From positions 1 to 64,000 of the forward strand of contig JADKBZ010000001.1 in NCBI GenBank assembly GCA_016714815.1: a stretch of 64,000 nucleotides of DNA, given 5' to 3'. The notes beneath the pieces are model-generated. The model worked only from the letters and a program-made list of their open reading frames with translations. It ran no database searches and was not told the DNA's origin. This DNA comes from Holophagales bacterium. Lineage in GTDB: Bacteria > Acidobacteriota > Thermoanaerobaculia > UBA5066. Within the stretch, counting starts at the first letter, position 1; every line of letters begins with the position of its first letter. This document shows, piece by piece, positions 44,158 through 53,629 of this stretch. Made by a program: the position numbers and the translations under genes.

Positions 44158-45465
44158 ATGCGCCGTTTCGCCCTCATCGCGGCCCTCGCCCTCGCCGCCG
44201 CAGCCTCGCCTGCCGGGAGGGCCGATGCTCAGGGCATCGCCTTCTCCGAAGGGACCCCGTTCGCCGAAGTGCTGCGCCGGGGGCGCACCGAGAAGAAACC
44301 CGTCATGCTCGACGCCTACGCGGTCTGGTGCGGGCCCTGCAAGCAGCTCGACCGGCAGACGTTCGCCGATCCCACCGTCGGCGCGTGGGCCAGGAAGAAC
44401 GTCTTCGCCGCGAAGGTCGATGCGGAAAAGGGCGAGGGGCGGCGCCTCTCCCAGCGCTACGCCGTCCGCGCCTTCCCCACCATCCTCTTCCTCGACGCGG
44501 CCGGGAACGAGATAGACCGGATCTCCGGCGTCTATCCCCCCGCCGACTTCATCAGGGTGGCCGACGCGATCCTCGCCGGGAAGACTCCCCTGGCCGAGGC
44601 GATGACGAAGATCAAGACCTCGTGGGACCCCGCCATGGCCGGTAGCGTCGCGGCCCAGCTCGCCCAGAGGAACGACCTCCCCCGCCTCTCGGTGATCGCG
44701 CGACGCGCGGCGGAGGAGGACCCCGACCTGATCGAGCCCGGCTCCCGCGAGGCGTTCCTCTATTTCGTCAGCCTCGAGGACGGCGCCGGGAAGCTCTCGT
44801 CGGAGACGCTCGACCTGATCGAGTCCGTCGCGCCGCGCCTCTCCGCCGACCCGAGGGTCGCCATCCTCCGCCTCGCCGCCTCGCGCGAGCAGTCGCGGCG
44901 CGGGGACGGGGCCGCGGCCAGGGCCTCCGCGCTCGCCGGGCTGAAGGGGCTCGACGAGAGCTCGCCCTTCGCGGCCGATCTCCAGGGCGCCCTCGCGGTC
45001 GCGGAGAGGACCGCGAAGAAGCCCGCGGCCGCCGTCGCGGCGGCGCGCAAGGCCGTCGCCCTCGCCGAGAAATCCGGCGGCGGCGCGTGGGGCCGCGTCT
45101 CCGGCCAGGTCGCCCTCGCCGAGACGCTCGCATTCGCCGGCCAGAACGACGAGGCGAGAAAGACGCTCGGCGCGGCGCTCGGTCCGGCGTCGAACGACCC
45201 CGGCCTCCTCGTGCGCGCCTCCGCTCTCCTCCTCGTGCTGAAGGACGTCCCCGGGGCGCTCGCGCACGCCCGGCGCGCCGTCGAGGTCTCGCAGGGGGGC
45301 GACGCGGCGGCGCACGCCGCCCTCGGAGAAGCGCTCGCGGCCTCGGGCGACCCGAACGGGGCGGGCTCGGAGTTCGCGCGCGCCGCCGAGCTCGAGCCCG
45401 AGAACGCCGCCTTCCGCAGGCGGCTCGAAGCGTTCCGCCCGAAGAAGGGCGCGAAGGCCGCCTGA
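44158..45465 (+). CDS. Secreted thioredoxin-fold protein with TPR domain
   Basis: A 435-residue protein from ATG 44158 with a hydrophobic ALIAALALAAAASPAG signal peptide. Residues 30-150 are a thioredoxin domain with WCGPC (57-61), KQLDRQTF and YAVRAFPTILFLD (cis-Pro in AFPT). Residues 240-430 are Ala-rich helical repeats, TPR-like. It is probably a periplasmic disulfide-handling or scaffolding protein. Partner unknown. Confidence 0.82.
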   Translation: MRRFALIAALALAAAASPAGRADAQGIAFSEGTPFAEVLRRGRTEKKPVMLDAYAVWCGPCKQLDRQTFADPTVGAWARKNVFAAKVDAEKGEGRRLSQRYAVRAFPTILFLDAAGNEIDRISGVYPPADFIRVADAILAGKTPLAEAMTKIKTSWDPAMAGSVAAQLAQRNDLPRLSVIARRAAEEDPDLIEPGSREAFLYFVSLEDGAGKLSSETLDLIESVAPRLSADPRVAILRLAASREQSRRGDGAAARASALAGLKGLDESSPFAADLQGALAVAERTAKKPAAAVAAARKAVALAEKSGGGAWGRVSGQVALAETLAFAGQNDEARKTLGAALGPASNDPGLLVRASALLLVLKDVPGALAHARRAVEVSQGGDAAAHAALGEALAASGDPNGAGSEFARAAELEPENAAFRRRLEAFRPKKGAKAA

Positions 45466-45489
45466 GGAAGGCGGCCCCGCCGCCGAAGC

Positions 45490-46053
45490 TCAGCGGATCC
45501 CGGGGTCCGCCGGCTCCGCGGGCGCGGCGGCGACCGCCCCCAGGGCGATGGTCCGCTGGGGCTTTCGCGAGACGAGGACGAAGAGCGCCGTCGACGCCAG
45601 GAGCCTCACGAGGAGGACGACGGAGGAGAACGCGTGGAGCCGGCCCCACTCCTTTCTCCCCGGGTCCGTCAGCGGGAGGAGGTCGATGAACGCCGGCAGC
45701 CGGTCGCGCAGCGCCATCATCTGCGGCGTGATCACCTCGTGCGAGGCGAACGCCGCCGCCGCGATGACCGCCAGCAGCCGGAGGGCGAGCCCCTTCTGGA
45801 CCTTCCCGAGCGGCTCGACCCGGTCGAGGAGGAGGACGAGGAGGAACGCGAGCGCCGCCGCTGCGTACGAGGAAAGGTCGAGCAGGTCGAGGAGCGCCCG
45901 GTTGACCGCTCCCCCCGCGTGACGCGAGGGGGATTCCCTGAGGACGGTGCCCGCCGTCCCCGCGAAGAAGGCGAGCGCGCCGGTGAACGCCCCGAGGAGG
46001 AGGAGGAGGGCCGTTCGGAGAGCCGAGCTCCGGGTGAACCTCTCGAGGCTCAT
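45490..46053 (-). CDS. DUF4149-like membrane protein
   Basis: A 187-residue protein from ATG (complement 46051-46053). Hydrophobic helices are at about 12-32 (ALRTALLLLLGAFTGALAFF), 57-75, 85-105 and 145-165. PSRHAGGAVNRALLDLL and FASHEVITPQMMALRDRLPA with FIDLLPLTDPGRKEWGRLHA fit the DUF4149 family. Function unknown. Its start overlaps the mqnD stop. Confidence 0.72.
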   Translation of the reverse strand: MSLERFTRSSALRTALLLLLGAFTGALAFFAGTAGTVLRESPSRHAGGAVNRALLDLLDLSSYAAAALAFLLVLLLDRVEPLGKVQKGLALRLLAVIAAAAFASHEVITPQMMALRDRLPAFIDLLPLTDPGRKEWGRLHAFSSVVLLVRLLASTALFVLVSRKPQRTIALGAVAAAPAEPADPGIR

Positions 46054-46914
46054 TCCGTCTCGACCCACTCGGGGGTGACGCGGGAAGGGATCGCGCCGCA
46101 CTCGAACGCGCGGTCGAGCAGGAGACGGACCGCCGCTCTCCCCTTCTCGCCGTAGGCCCTCGTCCACTCGTTGACGTACATCCCGACGAACCGGTCGGCC
46201 TTCTCGCGCGGGAGCCCCCGCGCGAAACGCATCGCGTCGGTCAGCGCCTCCTCGCGGTGGGCGAGCGAGTACTCGATGGAACGGCCGAGGGCGCGGGAGA
46301 CCTTTCCGATCATCTCCGCGCCGAGGTCGCGGCGCACCGCGTTCCCGCCGAGCGGGAGCGGGAGCCCCGTCTCCTCCGTCCAGAGGGCGCCGAGGTCGCC
46401 GAGGAGGCGGAACCCCTCCTCCTTCCACGTCAGCTGCCCCTCGTGGATCACGACGCCCGCGTCGACCTCGCGCGCCGTGACCGCGTCGCCGACCTTGTCG
46501 AAGGGGATCACGACTGGGATCGCGCCCGGCACGCGCATCCGGAGCGCGAGCGCCGCGGTCGTGAGGGCGCCGGGAATCGCGACGCGCCGGCCGTCGAGCG
46601 CGGCGAGCGTCGACGGCGCGTCGTCCGCCTCGCGCGCGACGACGCACGGCCCGTAGCCGTCTCCGAAGGAGGCGCCGTGCGGGAGGAGGGACGTACGCGT
46701 CCGCGAGGTAGGCGTAGGCGTGGAACGAGATCGCGGTGATCGCGAGCTCGCGCGAGAGGGCGCGTGCGTTCAGCGTCTCGATGTCGGCGAGCTCGTGACG
46801 GAAGGCGAGCCCTTCCGTGTCGACCGCCTCGGCGCGCAGGCCGTAGAACATGAACGCGTCGTCGGAGTCGGGAGAGTGGGCGAGAACGAGAGGAGGGACG
46901 GAGGCGTTCGTCAT
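46050..46914 (-). CDS. mqnD: 1,4-dihydroxy-6-naphthoate synthase (one apparent frameshift)
   Basis: MqnD works in the futalosine route to menaquinone. From ATG (complement 46912-46914) it reads LAHSPDSDDAFMFYGLRAEA, LADIETLNARALSRELAITA and ISFHAYAYLADAY. A one-base shift near 46693 then gives SLLPHGASFGDGYGP, the conserved MqnD loop, and continues as RVPGAIPVVIPFDKVGDAV, AGVVIHEGQLTWKEEGFRLL, GLPLPLGGNAVRR to WVETE. Joined length is about 288 residues. Both halves align with one protein. Confidence 0.85.
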
Positions 46915-47038
46915 CGCGCGCGATGCTATCCGCAAGGAGCGATGGGGCGCGAGAGACGGTGGAGACGCCGCGGAAGGGCCGTTCGCGAGGTCGATACCCC
47001 GGAAAGAAGAAAAATCTCGCGCGTCAAGAAAAAAGTTC

Positions 47039-47066
47039 TTGCATCCCCTTCGCGTTCCTCTACAAT
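47039..47066 (+). promoter_or_regulatory. Sigma-70-type promoter for the Lys/Ala mini-protein gene
   Basis: TTGCAT (47039-47044), 16-base spacer, TACAAT (47061-47066). It sits in a notably AT-rich island and would give a transcript with a leader of about 195 bases before ATG 47270. Confidence 0.6.
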
Positions 47067-47092
47067 TTCTCTCGGGACAGAAAACAAAAAAA

Positions 47093-47122
47093 CCGACGAA
47101 GCGATGTCAGTCACTTCATCGG
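47093..47122 (+). ncRNA. Stem-loop in the leader of the mini-protein transcript
   Basis: CCGACGAAGCGA (47093-47104) and TCACTTCATCGG (47111-47122) pair at 10 of 12 positions around TGTCAG. It lies early in the predicted leader and could stabilise the RNA 5' end. Only the pairing is seen. Confidence 0.35.
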
Positions 47123-47231
47123 CGAACGGAAACCTGAACCCTGGGAACGAGAGACTTAGAGGCAGTCGGCAGGTTCGTAGGTCGCGGGCCCCGTCCTTCG
47201 AGGGAAGATCAACGTAGCACGCGATTTCCGG

Positions 47232-47268
47232 GTCTGTCAATCGAAACTGCCTAGAGGAGGTGACAGAC
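47232..47268 (+). promoter_or_regulatory. Hairpin enclosing the ribosome-binding site of the mini-protein gene
   Basis: GTCTGTCA (47232-47239) pairs perfectly with TGACAGAC (47261-47268). The strong AGGAGG site (47255-47260) lies at the foot of the loop and the right arm fills the gap to ATG 47270, so folding would limit ribosome access. A translation switch or thermosensor is plausible but untested. Confidence 0.5.
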
Positions 47269-47269
47269 T

Positions 47270-47347
47270 ATGGCAACGAAGAAGGCTGCAAAGAAGGCCG
47301 CGAAGAAGGCCGCGAAGAAGCCCGCCGCCAAGAAGGCCAAGAAGTAG
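47270..47347 (+). CDS. 25-residue Lys/Ala-rich histone H1-like mini-protein
   Basis: ATG 47270 with AGGAGG ten bases upstream (47255-47260). The peptide is MATKKAAKKAAKK followed by AAKKPAAKKAKK and a TAG stop. It is almost entirely Lys, Ala and Pro, like H1-type tails, and should bind nucleic acid. It has its own promoter, a structured leader and two downstream terminators, and lies in a gene-poor gap of 600 bases. It is too short for most gene finders. It could instead be an incidental ORF on a regulatory RNA, but the ribosome site favours translation. Confidence 0.6.
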   Translation: MATKKAAKKAAKKAAKKPAAKKAKK

Positions 47348-47391
47348 GCCATCTGGCCTAACCCCATCTAAATCAATCTTTTCCGGGATAC

Positions 47392-47419
47392 GGGGGCCGA
47401 ACAGGCCCCCTTTCTTTTT
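47392..47419 (+). terminator. Rho-independent terminator after the mini-protein gene
   Basis: GGGGGCC (47392-47398), loop GAACA, GGCCCCC (47404-47410), then TTTCTTTTT. A classical stem plus T tract 45 bases past the stop codon. Confidence 0.85.
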
Positions 47420-47426
47420 GTCCAGG

Positions 47427-47463
47427 CGGCCGCGGGACGCGTTCCCGCGGCCGTTTTCGTTTT
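47427..47463 (+). terminator. Second, tandem terminator
   Basis: CGGCCGCGGGA (47427-47437) pairs with TCCCGCGGCCG (47443-47453), followed by TTTTCGTTTT. Two consecutive terminators suggest strong transcription of the preceding unit and insulation of the padR promoter. Confidence 0.8.
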
Positions 47464-47484
47464 CCACAGGCCCGGATCGGGGTT

Positions 47485-47515
47485 TTGCACCTCGGTATGG
47501 AAGAACTTTTATACT
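47485..47515 (+). promoter_or_regulatory. Promoter of the PadR gene, nearly leaderless
   Basis: TTGCAC (47485-47490) and TATACT (47510-47515) with a 19-base spacer, or TTTATA (47508-47513) with 17. The padR GTG lies at 47522, about seven bases past the -10, so transcription would start on or next to the start codon. Confidence 0.55.
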
Positions 47516-47521
47516 CTTCCC

Positions 47522-48031
47522 GTGTCGCTCCCGCACGTCCTCCTCGGGCTCCTCTCGCGCGGTCCGGCCAGCGGCTGGGACCTCAAGCACCGGATGGAGA
47601 GAGACCCTGCCCTCGGATGGGACGCGGAGCTCACCCAGATCTATCCCGCGCTGCGCCGTCTCCTTCGCGGCGGCTTCGTCACGATGAAGAGGCGCCGCTC
47701 CGAGAAGGGGCCTCCGCGCCGCGAGTACCGGCTGACGCCCGCGGGCCGGCGCGAGTTCGGCGAGTGGCTCGCCGAGCCGCTCGTCCTGCCGCGCCCGCAC
47801 GACGCGGCGCTCGCGCGCCTCGCGTTCCTCGAGCGTCAGCCCCGCGAGCTCCGGGCGGCCCGCCTCGTCGAGTACCGCGCCTTCGTCGCGGCCGCGCTGA
47901 AGAAGTCGCCGGCGGGCTCGACGGCCGCGCGGCGAAGGTGGCGCGTGCTCCTCGAATCCGAGCGGGCCTGGGCCGACGCCGAGAGGGCGCTCCTGGCGGC
48001 GGCGCCGGAAGAGCCCCCGGCGCCGCGCTGA
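47522..48031 (+). CDS. PadR family transcriptional regulator
   Basis: A 169-residue winged-helix regulator. LPHVLLGLLSRGPASGWDLK and LTQIYPALRRLLRGGFVTMK match the PadR N-terminal DNA-binding domain. REYRLTPAGRREFGEWLAEP is the wing/PadR signature, followed by a helical C-terminal effector domain. GTG 47522 has no ribosome site, in line with a leaderless message. The target is unknown; it is adjacent to the uvrD-like gene, which converges on it. Confidence 0.83.
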   Translation: MSLPHVLLGLLSRGPASGWDLKHRMERDPALGWDAELTQIYPALRRLLRGGFVTMKRRRSEKGPPRREYRLTPAGRREFGEWLAEPLVLPRPHDAALARLAFLERQPRELRAARLVEYRAFVAAALKKSPAGSTAARRRWRVLLESERAWADAERALLAAAPEEPPAPR

Positions 48032-48033
48032 GC

Positions 48034-50324
48034 TCAGGCCTGCGTGAGCTGCGAGTAGCGGGCGACGAACTTCTTCCGCCCCGCGCGATCGAAGTAGACC
48101 GTCAGCTTCTCCTGGTCGCCCGAGCCTTCCACGAGGAGGATGACGCCCACGCCGTACTCCGGGTGCCGGACGCGCGCGCCGCGCCGAAAACCCGACGCCG
48201 TCGGCGGCGGGGGCGTGCGGCGCATCGGCGGGACGGCGGGCCGCTGGGGCCGCGCCACCGGACGCGCGGCGGCGCGCGGCGGCTCGAACGACTCCTGCGA
48301 CTCTCCTTCGTAGTCGGGGAAGAGGCCGCCGCCCCGCTCGGACGCTCCGAAGCGGGTCTCCCGTCCCCCGCCGCCGAACGTCCGGTCGACGACGACGAGC
48401 GCGCGCGCCGGGATCGCGTCGAGGAAGGGCGACGGCTCGCGGCTCATCCACTCGCCGTGGACCATCCGGCGAAGGACGCGCGAGAGCGTCAGCTTCTCCT
48501 TCGCGCGCGTCATCCCGACGTAGGCCAGGCGCCGCTCCTCCTCCAGCTCGTCGTCGTCGTCGCGCGAGGAGGCGTGCGGGAGCGAGCCGTTCTCCATCCC
48601 CGCGAGGAAGACCTCGTCGAACTCGAGCCCCTTGGCCGCGTGGAGCGTCATCAGGACGATCCCCTTCCGCGCGTCGACGTCGTCGGCGTCGGAGCGGAGG
48701 GTGACCGCGTCGAGGAAGCCGGCGAGGGAGGTGTCGCCCTCGTCCTCGCTCCCGGTCCGCTCGTGGTCGCGCGCCGCCGCGAGGAGCTGGTCGAGGTTCT
48801 CGCGCCGGGCCTGGTCCTGCGGGTCGTCCGAGTCCTCGTAGAGCGCGAGGAGACCGGTCCCCGTCAGGACCGCCGCCACGGCGGTGCCGGCCCCGGTCTC
48901 CTCCTTCGCGAAGGTCTCGCGCAGGGAGGCGACGAGGTCCCGGAACTCGACGAGCGCCTTCTTGGCCCGCTCGGTCAGGCCCTCGGGGAGCGAGGAGAGG
49001 ACGGCGAAGAGCGAGCCGCCTCTCGTCGTCGCGGCGGCCGAGAGCCCCTCGAGCGTCGTCGTTCCGATGCCGCGCGCCGGGACGTTCACGACGCGCCGGA
49101 AGGAGACGTCGTCGTCGGGATTCGACAGAAGCCGCAGGTAGGCGAGGGCGTCCTTCACCTCCTGGCGCTCGTAGAAGCGGGTGCCGCCGACGAGGAGTAC
49201 GGAAGGCGGGCCCTCACGAGCTCGTCCTCGAAGGGCCGCGACTGCGCGTTCGTCCGGAAGAGGACCGCGACCTCGGCCCCGGGATTCACCGCCCTGAGGC
49301 GCGAGATCCGCTCGACGACCTCGCGCGCCTCGTCCCGCTCCTCCGGGAGGACGAGGAGGGTGACCGGCTCGCCCCCCGTCTTCGTCGCCTTCAGCGTCTT
49401 GCCGAGGCGCCGGCGGTTCTCGGCGACGACGGCCCCCGCCGCCTCGAGGATCGGCGCGGTCGAGCGGTAGTTCCTCTCGAGGCGGATCGTCTTCGCCCCC
49501 GGGAAGTCGCGCTCGAACTCGAGGATGTTCGAGACGTCGGCCCCGCGCCAGCGGTAGATCGACTGGTCCTCGTCGCCGACGGCGAAGACGTTCTGCGCCT
49601 TCCCCGCCAGGAGCTTCACGATCAGCGCCTGCGCGCCGTTCGTGTCCTGGTACTCGTCGACGAGGAGCTGCGTGACGCTCCGCTGGAGGAGCCCGAGAAC
49701 GTCGGCGTTCCCGGAGAGGAGCTTTGCGGACTTCGCGAGGAGGTCGTCGAAGTCGACGGCGTTCGCCTTCTTCAGCTCCTTCTCGTAGGCCGCGTGGAGC
49801 TCGGCGAGGCGCGTCCCGACGAAGTCGCCGAAGCGGCGCGGGTACTCCTCGCGGCTCCACCCCGCGTTGCGGGCCCGGGAGATCTTCGACGCGACCGCCT
49901 TCGGCGTCAGCGTCTTGTCGGTGATGCCGGCCGCCTTCAGCGCGTGCCGGAAGACGGCGATCTGGTCGTCGGCGTCGAAGACGACGAACCCGGCCGTCAG
50001 CCCCGCCTCGGGCGCGAACCGCCGGAGGAGGCGGACGCCGAAGGAGTGGAAGGTCCCGACGAAGGAGCGCGGCCGTCGCGAGCCGAGAAGGTGCGCGACG
50101 CGCTCCTTCATCTCTCCCGCGGCCTTGTTCGTGAAGGTGAGGGCGACGAGCGCCTCCTCCGCGGTGCCGTGGGCCATGAGCCACGCCATCCGGCGGGTGA
50201 GGACGCGCGTCTTTCCCGAGCCGGCGCCGGCGAGGACGAGGAGGGGCCCGGGGCCGGCCGAGACGGCGGCGGCCTGCTCCGGGTTGAGGCCTTCGAGGAG
50301 TTCCTGGTCGCGAGGGTTCAACAA
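48034..50324 (-). CDS. UvrD/PcrA-type DNA helicase (one apparent frameshift)
   Basis: A superfamily 1A 3'-5' helicase for repair and replication. From TTG (complement 50324) it reads LNPEQAAAVSAGPGPLLVLA, Walker A GAGSGKTRVLTRR, ALTFTNKAAGEMKERV, VGTFHSFGVRLLR, Walker B LLVDEYQDTN, VGDEDQSIYRWRGAD. Near 49200 the frame shifts to VGGTRFYERQEVKDALAYLR, then VVNVPARGIG, LMTLHAAKGLEFDEVFLAGM, RLAYVGMTRAKEKLTL. The C-terminus ends with a Tudor-like GARVRHPEYGVGVILLVEGS. Joined length is about 760 residues, normal for PcrA. A frameshift error is the simplest explanation. Confidence 0.85.
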
Positions 50325-50352
50325 GGGAGGCGGAGGATAGCCGACCGCGCCC

Positions 50353-52198
50353 CTACTCGACAGTGACGGACTTGGCGAGGTTCCTCGGCTGGTCGACGTC
50401 GCAGCCGCGCCGCCGCGCCACGTGGTAGGCGAGGAGCTGGAGCGGGACGACGGAGACGACCGGCTGGAGCGCCGGGTGGACGAGCGGCACCTCGAGCAGC
50501 TCGTCGGCGAAGGTCGCGACGTCCTCGTCGCCGGGCGAGACGAAGGCGATGAGCCTCCCCTCGCGCGCCTTCACTTCCCGGAGGTTCGAGGCGACCTTGT
50601 CGTAGAGCGAGTCCTTCGGGGCGAGGGCGACGACGGGGAGCTCCCCGTCGATCAGGGCGATCGGACCGTGCTTCATCTCCCCCGCCGGATACCCCTCCGC
50701 GTGGATGTAGGAGGATCTCCTTGAGCTTGAGCGCCCCCTCGAGCGCCACGGGGTAGTGCGCCCCGCGGCCGAGGAAGAGGACGTCGCGGGAGTGGGCGAG
50801 CGTGCGGGAGAGCTTCTCGATCTTCGGCTCGAGGGCGAGCGCCTGGCCGAGCGCGACGGGAAGGTGGGCGAGCCCGGCGAGAAAGGGGTCGCCCGGCTCG
50901 AGCCCGCCGCCGCCCCGCGCCTCGCGCGCGTAGTAGGCGAGAAGAGCGAGGGCGACGAGCTGGGTCGTGAAGGCCTTCGTCGAGGCGACGCCGATCTCGG
51001 GGCCGGCGTGCGTCGCGAGGACGCCGTCGACGAGCCGCGCGATGGCCGACCCGGGAACGTTGACGACTCCGACCGTCGGTGCGCCCGCCCGCTTCGCGTC
51101 GGTGAGGGCCGCGACCGTGTCGGCCGTCTCGCCCGACTGGGAGATCCCGACGACGAGCGTTCGCGGCCCGACGAGGCTGTGGCGGTAGCGGAACTCGGAG
51201 GAGTAGTCGACCTCGACCGGGACGCGGGCCACCTCCTCGAGGAGGAACTTCCCGACGAGCCCCGCGTGCCAGCTCGTGCCGCAGGCGACGATGACGATCC
51301 GGTCGACGCCGGCGAGGAGCTTCGGGGAGACCCCCATCGCGTCCTCGCTGAAACGCCCCGTCTCGAGCGAGAGCTTGTGCCCCACCGTCTCGACGACGAC
51401 CGTCGGCTGCTCGGCGATCTCCTTGGCCATGAAGTGGGGGTAGCCCCCCTTCTCGGCGGCGACGGCGTCCCACGGGACCCGGCGCGAGGGGCGGCTGCGC
51501 GGCACGCCGTCGAGGCCGGTCACCTCGACCGTCGCCGCGGTCAGCCGGACGAAGTCGCCATCCTCGAGGAAGACGAGGTCCCTCGTGTGCGAGAGGAGCG
51601 CCGTCGCGTCGGAGGCGACGAGGTTCTCTCCCTGGCCGATACCGAGGACGATCGGAGGACCGTTCTTGGCGACGTAGAGGACGTGCGGATCGTCGGCCGA
51701 GAGGACGACGACGGCGTACATCCCGGTCATTCCCGAGAGGACCCTCCGGACGATCTCGCCGAAGGGGACCTCGGGCGCGTCCGCGCACGCCGTGCCGATC
51801 GCCTGGGCGATGACTTCCGAATCGGTCTCCGACGTGAACGGAACGCCGCGGGCCAGGAGCGCCTTCTTGATCGGCAGGAAGTTCTCGATGATCCCGTTGT
51901 GGATGACGACGACCCGCCCCGTCGCGTCGCGGTGCGGGTGGGCGTTCTCCTCCGACGGCCGGCCGTGGGTGGCCCAGCGGGTGTGACCGATGCCGGTCCG
52001 GCCGGCCGGGGGCGCTCCTTCGATCCGCGCCGTCAGGTTCCCGAGCTTTCCCTCGCTCCGTTCCACCCGGATGACGCCGTCCTCGCCGAGAACGGCGATG
52101 CCGGCGGAGTCGTAGCCGCGGTACTCGAGGCGCCGGAGACCGTCGACGAGAATCGGGGTCGCCTCGCGAGGTCCGACGTACCCGACGATTCCGCACAT
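50353..52198 (-). CDS. glmS: Glutamine-fructose-6-phosphate aminotransferase (one apparent frameshift)
   Basis: GlmS makes glucosamine-6-phosphate for peptidoglycan and LPS. MCGIVGYVG carries the N-terminal catalytic Cys. GHTRWATHG, NGIIENF and SETDSEVIAQ complete the glutaminase domain. The two SIS domains show VACGTSWHAG, ISQSGETADT and ASTKAFTTQ. At about 50708 a one-base shift joins LKLKEI to SYIHAEGYPAGEMKHGPIAL, ending PRNLAKSVTVE, the usual GlmS terminus. glmU follows directly, so the two form a UDP-GlcNAc pathway unit. Confidence 0.88.
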
Positions 52199-52201
52199 GG
52201 C

Positions 52202-53626
52202 CTACTCCTTCTTCGCCTTCTCCGCCGCCTTGCGCTCCCGGTAGCGGGCGCCGCCCCCCTCGATCGTCTTCTGCGGGACGCGGGACGTCGCGAGGGCCTG
52301 AGCCGGAACGTCTTTCGTGATCGTACTCCCGGCACCGATGATCGCCCCGTCGCCGATCGTGACCGGCGCCACGAGCTGCACGTCCGATCCGACGAAGACC
52401 CCGGCCCCGATGCCGGTGTGGTGCTTGCCGAATCCGTCGTAGTTGCAGGTGATGACGCCCGCGCCGACGTTCGTCTTCTCCCCGACCGAGCAGTCGCCGA
52501 GGTAGGTGAGGTGGTTCGCCTTGGCGCCGCGCGCGAGGCGCGCCTTCTTCGTCTCGACGAAGTTTCCGACGTGGACGTCGGGCCCGAGGACGGTCCCCTC
52601 GCGGAGGCGGGCGAACGGGCCGACGAAGGCCCCGTCGCCGACGACGGCGTTCTCCAGGACGCAGTAGGGGCGAAGGGCGACGCCCGCGCCGATCGTCGAG
52701 GAGGCGACGACGCACCCCTGCCCGATTCGCGACCCGGCTCCGATCGAAGAAGCCCCGGTGATCGTGACGAACGGCTCGACGACCGCGTCGGGGCCGAAGG
52801 TGACCCCTTCGTCCAGGGTGATCGTCTCGGGGCGGATCAGCGTCGCGCCCGCCGCCATCGCCGCGCGCACGGCGCGCCGCCGGAGGAGCGTGTCGACCTC
52901 GGCGAGCTCGGCGCGCGAGTTGACCCCGAGGACCTCCGAGGGATCCTCGACGGGAATCGCGACGACGCCGACCCCTTCCGCGACCGCGAAACCGAGGACG
53001 TCGGTGAGGTAGAACTCCCGCTGGGCGTTGTCGTCGGTCAGCCGCGGCAGCTCGCGCTCGAGGACGGCCCGGTCGAAAACGTAGATGCCGGAGTTGAACT
53101 CGCCGATCGCCCTTTCCCCGGGGGTCGCGTCCTTCGCTTCCACGATGCGCGCGAAGCGCCCGTCGCCGCCCCTCACGACGCGGCCGTAGGAGCCGGCGTC
53201 GGGGAGAAGGGCGGTCAGGACGGCGATCCCCGCGCCCGGGTCCGCGTCGAGGGCCCCTTCGAGCCTCGCGAGCGTGGCGGCCGTCAGGAGCGGGACGTCC
53301 CCCGCGAGAACGACGACCCTCGTCGCGTCTCCGAGCGCCGGGACGGCGGCACGGACCGCGTCGCCCGTCCCGCGCGGCGGGTCCTGGACGACGACGGCGG
53401 CCTCCGGCGCGCTCTTTCCGAGGTGGGGGATCAGCTCCTCCCGCCCGGCCCCCGCGACGACGACGAGCCGTGAGCCGGGCCGTCCGGCCAGGAGAGCGCG
53501 CGCCGCGGCGACCGCGTGGTCGATGAGGGGCCGGCCCGCCGCTTCGTGAAGGACCTTCGGGCGGGCGGACTTCATCCGCACCCCCCGCCCGGCGGCGAGC
53601 ACGACGACGGTCACGGGGCCGGCCAC
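52202..53626 (-). CDS. glmU: Bifunctional UDP-N-acetylglucosamine pyrophosphorylase / glucosamine-1-phosphate acetyltransferase
   Basis: A 474-residue protein from GTG (complement 53626). The uridyltransferase half has VVLAAGRGVRMKSARPKVLH, QDPPRGTGDAV, LAGDVPLL and GEFNSGIYVF. From about 240 the left-handed beta-helix acetyltransferase half has NRAELAEV-like linker, RPETITLDEGVTFGPDAVVE, HLTYLGDCSVGEKTNVGAGV, ITCNYDGFGKHHTGIGAGVF. It stops three bases from glmS. Completes UDP-GlcNAc synthesis. Confidence 0.93.
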   Translation of the reverse strand: MAGPVTVVVLAAGRGVRMKSARPKVLHEAAGRPLIDHAVAAARALLAGRPGSRLVVVAGAGREELIPHLGKSAPEAAVVVQDPPRGTGDAVRAAVPALGDATRVVVLAGDVPLLTAATLARLEGALDADPGAGIAVLTALLPDAGSYGRVVRGGDGRFARIVEAKDATPGERAIGEFNSGIYVFDRAVLERELPRLTDDNAQREFYLTDVLGFAVAEGVGVVAIPVEDPSEVLGVNSRAELAEVDTLLRRRAVRAAMAAGATLIRPETITLDEGVTFGPDAVVEPFVTITGASSIGAGSRIGQGCVVASSTIGAGVALRPYCVLENAVVGDGAFVGPFARLREGTVLGPDVHVGNFVETKKARLARGAKANHLTYLGDCSVGEKTNVGAGVITCNYDGFGKHHTGIGAGVFVGSDVQLVAPVTIGDGAIIGAGSTITKDVPAQALATSRVPQKTIEGGGARYRERKAAEKAKKE

Positions 53627-53629
53627 GGC

